Positions 55,921 to 64,000 of a DNA stretch of 64,000 bases are shown one piece after another (positions within the stretch are counted from its first letter, which is position 1; the number at the start of each line of letters is the position of its first letter). The notes beneath the pieces are model-generated. The model saw only the letters and a program-made list of their open reading frames with translations. It was not told the DNA's origin and searched no databases. A program made the translations under genes and the position numbers. Source of the stretch: Apoderus coryli (Eukaryota > Arthropoda > Insecta > Coleoptera > Attelabidae); assembly GCA_911728435.2 (NCBI GenBank), contig OU452213.1, positions 10,581,834-10,645,833 on the forward strand. The letters run 5' to 3'.

Positions 55921-56564
55921 CTATCTACCTAACTGCTTTAAACGCAATTTCCTCCAGAATTATCAGAGCAAATATCAAAAGTGACCTATCGCTGTAAAGT
56001 AGATAAAAAATGATGTATCATTCGACCCCCTACTGCTATTTGAAAATTTAGCTGTTGTGTCCACCCCTATTACATGGATTACGCGATTTCAACCAAAACT
56101 AACGGGTTCATACGAGGACTGCCCCAATAACATATACCAGAATTTAGCTCAATTGGTTAAAATACATACAGACACACATACATACATACACACAGACAGA
56201 CAGACTTCCATCTGGAAATGGTCTTAATCATCTCAGGGAACTTCAAAATGGTCATATCTGTCTTTATCTCAATTTTTTTTAACGCGTTCACAATACGTAC
56301 CCTGTCCGGGAAAGTAAAAATAATTTGGACTTGCGGGCAAGAAATGAAGGCAATTGTGTTAGCCTCTTCTTCCGCGATATCAATTAAAACGAATTGGTTT
56401 TTGCCTTCCTAAGCAAGCACATTTTTTAACGTCTTTATTTAAACCGTCGCATCAACATTAAAATTTTTTGTTTAAACAAATACGGACCAACGCTGTACAA
56501 GCAGGAAGTCAAAGACACAAATTTGAATTTCTTTGGTAACGTACCAAATTCGGATTAGTATTCC
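55921..56564. other. Non-coding; CACA/CATA/GACA microsatellite
   Basis: A simple-sequence stretch ACACACATACATACATACA, continuing with CACAGACAGACAGAC, at about 56171-56206. No gene supported. Confidence 0.4.
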
Positions 56565-57417
56565 AATAATACACACTGCATATTAAGTACTGACAAAACA
56601 ATACACTGCCAAATTAAAATCTGACGGTAGCATTCACTTATTTATTAATTATACGGCTAAATTAAATTTCTGGCGTGTTCACACAATTGACTATAGGTGG
56701 TGTTGAACTATAATCACTATCACTGTTTTTCATTATATAAATAACTTTGAAACCTTCAAATTTAGTGAAATAATTTAATAATAATAATAAACTGTCAATT
56801 TGGTTTAAGTGTATTGTCGGCATTGCTATGGTGATTTTCAGAACCGATTGTCATTACCAGGAAATTTACCCGTGCATTTTTAAATAGTAGTACATTTTCA
56901 AATCATGATTGAACATATAATAAAGGCATTTAAAAACAGTAAAAAGAGGAATTGCCATTCCATACTTAGAAGCTCTATCTCAGGATCAATTTTCAGAAAG
57001 CCTACATCTTATATGTGAACAATGAATACAGCATTACAATGTACTACATTTTCAAATTATGATTGAACATATAGGTAATCAAGGCATTTAAAGACAGTCC
57101 TAGAAAAACAACAATAATCAAGAATATTCTGGAAGAATCTAACATCTAATAATAATAATTGGTCTCTAAAATCTTTTATTTAGTTTTAAATAACATTTTA
57201 CCTTTCCTAATGACTAAATTTTATTTAGGCATTCTCTATACCTAAATCTTTTGTCACTTTTCAGTAAACATACCTCATAATAACAACCTTATTATTTTGC
57301 ATATTATAATCCGGGCTGCGTAAAAATTATACCTACATCTTACGAGGTGCATCAGGTACAAAGGGATCAAGGCGCAATTTTACTATAAATACAATAATTC
57401 ACATCAGCTTAATATTC

Positions 57418-59104
57418 CTGAAGATAAAGAAGGCACCAGGCCCCGACGGAATTAGCAACAAGGCGCTAAAACTGTTGCCGAGGAAGGGCATTGCAGGAAT
57501 TGCGACCATCATCAACGGCATCTTACGACTGGGACACTTTCCTGCGAAGTGGAAAGAGGCTATAGTAGTGATGCTACCTAAGCAGGGCAAGGACCTGAAG
57601 TTCCCTCAGAACTACAGGCCCATCAGTTTACTGAACGCCCTGTCCAAGATAGCAGAACGAATTATCCTCTGGCGACTTCGCGAATTCTCGGATGAACTGG
57701 AAGTAATCCCCGACGAGCAGTTTGGGTTCAGAGCCAATCACAACACGGAGTTGCAACTGCTAAGACTCGTTGAGCATGAAGCACAAGGACTAAACTGGCG
57801 CCAGGTCACGGGAATCGTATTTCTGGATGTGGCCAGAGCCTTCGACAGGGTCTGGCAGGAAGGACTCATCTATAAGATGCACACATTAGGATACCCACCA
57901 GCGATGATCAAGCTAGCAGACTCCTACCTACAGGACAGGCAAATTCGCGTCAGGACAGGGAAGGAGGTCTCGGAATCACGGACCCTGGAGGCCGGCGTGC
58001 CGCAGGGGTCCGTACTATCCCCCCATCTTTTCTCCATCTTTACCAGCGACATCCCAAGGATAGACCAGAACATCTTGGCACTCTACGCAGACGACACCGC
58101 CCTGATTGCTCGCAGTCGCAGTGCGGAATTGGTGACAAGATACCTACAGCGAGCAGCGGACAACTTTACCGAATGGTGCACCAGGTGGAAGACCAAGATT
58201 AATGCCGAGAAGAGCACCGCGCTCCTCATCAGAAGAAGATAAGTGCGCCCCGACGACTTCGTCAACATCGAGGGTACTGACATACACTGACGAGGGTACT
58301 GACATACACTGCAAAGTACCTGGGGGTAACTTTGGACAGATCCCTGTCATGGAGACCGCACATCGAGAAGAGCATCGCGAATGCCAAAGGCATCATGTCG
58401 AAGCTCTACCCGATGATCTGCAGAAGGAGCAAGATGCCCTTGCAGGTCAAGCTCCAAATGGTTAAGGCAGTCGTGCGACCTGCCTTGACCTATGCCAGTT
58501 CAGCATGGGGATACGCGGCACCATCGTACCTGAAACGATTGGAGGCCACGGAGAACAAGGCAAGAAGGATCGCAGTGGGTGCACCCTGGTTTGTGTCAAA
58601 CGCACAGATCCGAAGGGACCTCAAACTCGACGGCCTCAGGGACGTCATGAGGTTGAGAGCCCAGAAGGTCTTTGCAATGGCAGAGGCCCATGCAAACCCA
58701 CTGATTCGCGAAGCAGTCAACTACAACGTAGAAGACGGTGCCAGGCGGTACCGGAGACCGAGGAGTCAACTCTGACGAAGGAATTCACAGGATTAGGACA
58801 CCAATTAATATTGCTTCTTTCAGGTCAGGTATACTAATCTAAAGGTATGTCTCAGAGTGTTCTAGGCACCACCAACAGAGGACAACAGCAACAGACGACA
58901 ATCAACATCAGAAGACAACAGCAACAGAGGACAATCAAGCGAGGACATGGAAAAGGGAGGGTTCCCGAGCCATACTACAAAGATAAGGCAGAGTTTTAGT
59001 TAGGGTTAGAGTCCCACACTACCTAGGGAAGTGGTAAGGAACTCCCTAGGTGTCATGATGATTTCTCTGCCTTGGCCGATATCAAAAAAAAAAAAAAAAA
59101 AAAA
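57418..59104 (+). mobile_element. GC-rich Jockey-like LINE, 5'-truncated, in B-box gene 5' region
   Basis: RT from 57421: KAPGPDGISNKALKLL, QNYRPISLLNALSKIAERII, FLDVARAFDRVW (first Asp), GVPQGSVLSPHLF, ALYADDTALIARS (catalytic DD). After a stop and a 22-bp tandem duplication (58269-58290/58291-58312, a frameshift) it continues DRSLSWRPHIEK, RPALTYASSAWG, ARRIAVGAPWFV to 58775. A 3'-UTR and poly(A) (59084-59105) follow. Base composition is clearly GC-richer than the surroundings, indicating recent arrival. Comparison with the paralogous site at 49020-49090 places the insertion between AATATTC and ATTACG, upstream of the B-box start codon. Confidence 0.87.
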
Positions 59105-59198
59105 ATTACGTCTCAGTTTTCAACCGAAGCAACAACAAAATTGTGAGTATTGAGTGTTTGTGTAAGTTTGTGATTGTTTGAAAATTATTCGTGAAACT

Positions 59199-60818
59199 AT
59201 GGATTCATTTAATAGAGATTTTAGAAGCCCCGCCGATGATATTAGAAAGGTAAGTGCTAGTAGTAATCAAAAATTAAATTTAACAGTTCTTGTAAACATA
59301 AATCAAAGGCGTCTACTCCACAAAATACTTTTATACCTATACCTATATGTTCGAATTAGCCAAACTTTACTATTCTATCTTCAGTGGTATTATAAATCTT
59401 ACAAAGAATACGTACTTCGTGGCTTAGGTTTATAATGTGGATTCAAACATGTATACACACATCCTGTGAAAAAAGCTTTTATTTAATAACAAAACATGAG
59501 GTCAGACTTTAAAATTATTGAAACCTAAAATTGATTATGTTATTATGTAAAAAGCCAAATACTGTGATACACCATGATAATAATATAATCAATTTTAAGA
59601 CTGACCGCATGTTTTGTTAACATATATATATATAAAAGTATTTTGTGGAGTAGACGCCTTTGATTTATGACTACATCCCGCTTCTCCTCGTAATGGATTA
59701 CTTTAGAAAAAAAAAGTTCTTGTAAAGTTAAATTGCCAAATTTTTTGATAAGAACTAATTTTATTTTATTGTCCTACAGGTGTTGGTCAGCAATGAACTG
59801 TCATCGACGATAGTTTGTACCATACATAGAAAGCCTCAACTCTATTTGTGTGCCACATGTGAGCAAACTCCTTTATGTATTATATGTATTAAAAGTCGTC
59901 ATGCTAATCATGATTGCCATACAATTGCTGATTTTGAAGAACAAATGGAAAGTGAACTTAGCGATTTGAAACAAGCTGCCAAGGAATGTTCAATTAACTG
60001 TCGACTAACAATGAATACTATATCATTGGGAATTAGAGCTGCTAACAATGATTGCGAAGAATCTATAAGAAAAATTCATCAAATAAATACTAGGTAAGTC
60101 ATTTTTACTAAGTGTAATATAACAATATCTGAGACTAATAGATAATGCTCATTTTTAGCTGTCAAATTGCTTTAAAAGATCGAGGTGAAGTCTTAACAAG
60201 ACGGCTCCACGGGATACTTCTCTCAAAAACTGTTACGCTGAACGCGCAAAAAAAGTACTTCCGGGACGTTGTCAGTATGGTCAAGGCAAAACTACCGAAT
60301 AATCACCCGGAATTCAATCGGACAATGTTAAAGATTCTACAACAAGCGCCGTTAGAACCAATGGAGGACGCAAATATTTCATTCGAGGTAGATCACAAGG
60401 AATTTAGAGTAATCTCCAAAATGTGTTCCATCGAACAACACTCTGCATGCTTTGAAATCAACAAATTGCCCAGATCCAATAACAGCCAAGGTAAGTTATT
60501 ATGTTGCAACTTAAGATTTATGAATCAAATATACGCTATGCTTTCTCCACAAAATTTAGTAATTGTGTGGAGAGAGCGTAGTTTTATTTACATATACATT
60601 CAATCTCCTCTCCGTTATATGGATTACTTCAAGAAATATATGAATATATTAGTAACTAAATAACAATTTTCTTTTTTACAGCGAATTATGAGGTCTCAAG
60701 GCAATTCTCAGACTTCGAGAAGGACGAATTTTGTAAGTGGAGCCCGTCAAACACGAGCTCTTTATCTCCAGATTCAGCAATATACACTCATACAGAATCA
60801 ATGTCATCTGAGGGATAA
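59199..60818 (+). CDS. B-box zinc-finger/coiled-coil (TRIM-like) protein, intact copy 2 (4 exons)
   Basis: Model: join(59199..59249, 59780..60093, 60159..60490, 60682..60818), 834 nt, 277 aa; all GT-AG, phases consistent. Residues 30-64 form a B-box zinc finger (C30-x2-H33, C41-x2-C44, C50-x2-C53, H58/H61/H64) with the usual spacing. Residues about 65-150 (ADFEEQMESELSDLKQAAKE onward) are helical and probably coiled-coil, the TRIM dimerisation region. No RING, NHL or SPRY domain is visible, so ubiquitin-ligase activity is not supported; the tail (187-277) is Ser/Asp-rich. Intron 1 is a 530-bp foldback and intron 3 carries a repeat fragment. A LINE sits about 95 bp upstream of the ATG, so the original promoter is displaced. 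A signal AATAAA follows at 61035. Confidence 0.82.
59293..59675. repeat. Foldback element filling intron 1 of B-box copy 2
   Basis: AAATCAAAGGCGTCTACTCC, then ACAAAATACTTTTATA (59301-59336), is mirrored at 59631-59667. An inner pair (AACAAAACATGAGGTCAG near 59489; CTGACCGCATGTTTTGTT near 59602) is also mirrored. Copy 1 lacks this intron. Confidence 0.7.
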
Positions 60819-61034
60819 AGCAGAACCATAACTGCATTTTGTAAAAATTAATGTTTTGTTTATATTGTACCTATAAGTATTATATTAGTTAGTAGTAGCT
60901 ATTTGTTATAAATAATATTTTCTTTAGTTCATAGTTATACATACGTACCCTAAAAATCAAATTAGTAATTATTTATAAAACATCGTGTTCATAATTTTGA
61001 CATCGTTGTTGTATGTAAGCTGTTTTATTAATTT

Positions 61035-61040
61035 AATAAA
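61035..61040 (+). terminator. Poly(A) signal of B-box copy 2
   Basis: AATAAA 217 bp after the stop codon. Confidence 0.5.
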
Positions 61041-61239
61041 ATACAAAGTCATGGAAAATAACGCAGTTTTATTTTATTTATTTATTGTTTTTAAAAGTAT
61101 AACAACAGTATGATTGAAAAATGTGAATATAATTAAATAAAACAATCATTAAAAATAACCAAATAATAATAGATAAATCAAACGACGTCTGTTCCACAAA
61201 ATTCTTTAAATATATATGTTAAATTAAGGATGCCGTTGT

Positions 61240-61285
61240 TGCCAGACATGTTTTGGCAAAACTATTCCATCATCAGTGGCATGGC
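61240..61285 (-). ncRNA. Hammerhead-ribozyme-like motif 5
   Basis: Minus strand: ATGCCA-CTGATGA (core 61270-61276), hairpin region, AAAA (61251-61254), CATGTC, then TGGCA pairing with TGCCA (5 bp). Paralogue of motif 2 in the inverted duplication; the G of GAAA is lost in both. Confidence 0.55.
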
Positions 61286-61351
61286 ATACAAACTTACGTA
61301 CTTACAATGGTGGATTTGATAAACTTAGACATGGAATATAAACATACATAT

Positions 61352-61714
61352 ACAGGGTGTTACTAAATAAGTGCGACAATCTTCAGGAAGTAGTTCTGCA
61401 TGAAAAAATAATGACAGTTTGCTATATAAACACATGTCCGCAAATGCTTCGTTTTCTGAGATAGGGTTTTTTTTTAAATTGAAGATTTATTGATTGCTCT
61501 GAAACCGGTGGAGATATGCAAATGAAATTTAGTAGGTTTTAAACGGTAGTTATTGCGCATTTTTTGACATGCAATTAAGAATTTTATGTTCATCAGTGGC
61601 GCGCATACGGGTAATGATCTCAATTTTTTGAAAGAAAAAAAAATGGTACGCCACTGGAATTTTTCAAATTAAAAATAATTTTGGAATTCCTCGTTCAATT
61701 TGTGATAAAAAATC
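61352..61714. other. Non-coding repeat
   Basis: Starts TACAGGGTGTTACTAAAT at about 61350, a common repeat end in this window. No gene. Confidence 0.35.
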
Positions 61715-62345
61715 TCTCTTGGTTTTTTATCGTAGGGGGCATTTGTGCAAAAAAATAAAACATCTCGCGGCGACGCTAGTAGGCTACGGTCAACATTCTG
61801 TTAAATACGAATATTTAAACGAAATGTCAAATTAGCGTTTCTTTATAACTAGTGTTATTTTCTCTTATTGTTTTGGTTTAATATTTATTATAATTTTCAA
61901 TTTTTACGACCTCTATTATTGTTATAGTGAGAAAATAATGGGTTTTAGGTCTTTTGTAAAAGAAACTAATGTATTTTAAGCCAACGTTTCGACAATCTTT
62001 ATTGTCATCCTCAGGGCACAAATCATTGTTTCTTTTTGTCGGTAAAAATTTTTGATATAAACGAGACACGCACAAACAGAACACATGTATGTATACTTAT
62101 GTATAAATAAAATAACATAAAAGCATAACAACAATACAATATCACTAGTCGTCTAATCTGGATGGTATTTTAAAAATTAAAATACCATCCATACAAAAGA
62201 CCTAAAATCCATTATTTTCTCACTATATTAATATTTATTGTATGAGATAGTTCTTGATAATGTATTAAAGAAATGAAAAATACGGGGTAAGATGTTTTAT
62301 TTTTTTGCACAAAAACGATGTCCCCTACGATAAAAAAGCAAATCA
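61715..62345. mobile_element. Nested inverted-repeat element containing ribozyme-like motif 6
   Basis: Outer arms: TTTTTTATCGTAGGGGGCAT with TGCAAAAAAATAAAACATCT (61720-61765) mirrored at 62288-62337. Inner arms: GTGAGAAAATAATGGGTTTT with AGGTCTTTTGT (61927-61958) mirrored at 62194-62223. A perfect hairpin GGATGGTATTTT/AAAATACCATCC lies at 62160-62190. No coding frame. Confidence 0.7.
61979..62019 (-). ncRNA. Hammerhead-ribozyme-like motif 6 (best preserved)
   Basis: Minus strand: GCC, core CTGAGGA (62008-62014; position 7 is variable in hammerheads), one T, a perfect 6-bp stem II GACAAT/ATTGTC with AAAG loop, intact GAAA (61987-61990), a two-pair ACGT stem III, T at the cleavage position, and GGC closing stem I. 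All invariant core bases are present. Confidence 0.6.
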
Positions 62346-64000
62346 AATCAATAAGATAAATAAGTTAAAATAATTATTTCTTGGGAAATGGTGACAGTTA
62401 GGTATAAGTAAGCCTAATACCATTTGATAGAGAACATTAATTAGTATCGACAGACAGGTGCTATGAAAGACAGGGTGTGCTATTTAAAATAAAAAAGTTA
62501 TTTAAATAAATATGATTGATAAGAACAATAAAAAAATTGTGACCATCCTGTACAATATTTACAATTCGGCTATACAACGAACTAAGGTATGTCCTATCCA
62601 CTTGCCAATTTAAAATTTTAAACGGTTTAGTTAAAAAAATAAACGCACAGAATGTTTTTCAAAATGACCATATCTTTTTCAAAAAACGCAAAAATTGACC
62701 AAACGAGTAGATTTAGGTATAGGGATCATAACAATAACTTTACTTTATTTTATCCAAAGTCTTCAAAAAATCCAAAAAATACTGGGCGTTCCATTTAAAA
62801 AATATAACTTTGATATGCCACACTTTTCTGGGACACCCACCTTTTAAATGGTGTTTTCAAAATTAAACTAACTTTAGCCGTTTTCGAGAATTTTTGATGA
62901 AACGATGTTTTTCGATTTTAGTTTTGATTTATATCAGAAATTATTTTTACAGATATAAAACAATTAAAAGCCCTTTCTCATTGTTACTTTTTGAAGAGAA
63001 AAAGACAGCGTGTACAAATTTTCACCACGACGTTTCGTTTTTGAAAACCCATTATCAACTTGGTTTTTCTCATATGGCCTTGGAGTTTTTAATGTAAAAT
63101 TCAAAGCCATTTTCAATTCAAAAATAGGTGGTATGTCACATATATGTAATGGTTTAAACAGGTTTTCAGTATTTCTAGCTGTTTTCTAAAATTATTCAAG
63201 AAAAATCGCCCTAGTTTGGCACTTAACTGACTGAATGCAGAGTTGTGAGTTTTACAAAAACAGTCTTGTTACTAGTCACAATTATTTATTATTCTTTGAC
63301 AATTTATTTCTGTCTCAGTACATTTTATTCTGTACGCGGTTTTTAGTAGATTTTTAAAAAAAATCTAACTATTCAGGAGATCGACACAACCGAAATTTTG
63401 AAAAATTTTTATGCAGTACTTCATTTTATGACCCCTGGATCCTAAAAATGACCTCAGTTCAAAAGTTTATATATCTATATATATATATATATATATATAT
63501 ATGGGATATAGAAACTTTGCGTCACGCTCTAGGCCGCATTTTTTGACCAATCGAAACAAAATTTGGTTAAAAAATCGGCTAGGTCATGGAATCGCGTGAG
63601 TTCGTTGGCGATTGAAATCGGAGAGCTAATTTCAGAATGGCGGCCTGTCAAAGTTTTAAAAAAATCATATTTTTTTCGTTGTTAATAGAAAATACCGATG
63701 TTACATATCAAATGATAGAGCACTTAAATCTCTACAATATTTATTTGGAGAGTTTTTTCATCGCTGGCATATTTAAGTAAATGTAAGTCAATATAAAGTA
63801 ACAAAAAATAAAAAAAATATCATCACCCGCTATACCTGTAATTATTTTGACAAATAAACACCTGTGAAATAACAATAAGACCGTACTTACGTATGTATTA
63901 TAGTATAATGGGTATTTCAGTTAAATAACTGTCAATATGACATTTTGGGTATATTTGTTGAATGTCAGAATATTCCATTATTTGTTTATTAATAGTGGGT
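62346..64000. other. Non-coding; dispersed repeats and an (AT)n tract
   Basis: GGGCGTTCCATTTAAAAAAT at about 62784 is a GGGTGTTCC-family repeat. An (AT)n tract spans about 63468-63502. GAATGGCGGCC occurs near 63635. No coding exon supported. Confidence 0.45.

Larger units (their letters stand above)
56565..61351. repeat. Right arm (R) of nested inverted duplication
   Basis: Reverse complement of 47392-50075 with extra material: the LINE at 57418-59104, the first intron foldback at about 59293-59675, and local rearrangement at 56880-57010 where the AAATGCCTTTATTATATGTT-type block occurs twice. Confidence 0.78.

Noticed and set aside
56218..56412. 64-codon frame next to a microsatellite
   Set aside because: No domain, low complexity neighbours; probably part of an unidentified repeat.
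61590..61640. CATCAGTGGCGCG as another ribozyme core
   Set aside because: Only the CTGATGA word matches by chance; no GAAA or stem II follows on the minus strand.

Overview
The window is eukaryotic, AT-rich nuclear DNA, almost certainly from an insect. Genes are split by short GT-AG introns. The host gene pieces (NSUN6, a retinol-dehydrogenase-like SDR, a ZAD exon, THAP exons, C2H2 fingers) are typical of insects, and most of the sequence is transposon debris: Jockey-like and RNase-H-bearing LINEs, a Gypsy LTR element, Tc1/mariner, hAT, pogo, and foldback repeats. There are no operons. I cannot name a species from sequence alone.

Layout. 1-0.4 kb: terminal exon of NSUN6. 0.4-5.5 kb: non-coding, with a broken THAP exon and a 35-bp inverted-repeat element. 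5.55-9.9 kb: a complete four-exon SDR dehydrogenase whose last intron is filled by a 181-bp satellite. 10.2-12.3 kb: nested palindromes. 12.7-15.5 kb: a hammerhead-ribozyme-like motif, a tRNA-like sequence and two THAP-type first exons. 16.5-26.6 kb: a two-exon, 12-finger C2H2 gene whose 8.2-kb intron holds a hAT pseudogene split by a LINE (10-bp target duplication) and a Jockey-like LINE split by a probable solo LTR. 26.9-31.7 kb: palindromes, a ZAD exon, and a LINE RT with a long open frame. 32.2-32.8 kb: pogo/Tigger fragment. 34.2-39.1 kb: a Gypsy element with two 286-bp LTRs whose pol is largely deleted and which carries a 69-bp minisatellite. 39.1-45.3 kb: repeats and a broken LINE. 45.3-47.0 kb: a long-TIR DD41D-type mariner element. 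47.4-61.35 kb: a large nested inverted duplication carrying a B-box (TRIM-like) gene: a frameshifted copy (minus strand), a relic first exon, and an intact 277-codon copy (plus strand) whose 5' region is interrupted by a GC-rich LINE. 61.3-64 kb: repeats and another ribozyme-like motif.

The genes do not form a pathway. The main themes are repeat-driven remodelling of introns and promoters, and six dispersed hammerhead-like motifs (two on the arms of one palindrome), which I interpret as footprints of Penelope-like or retrozyme-like elements.
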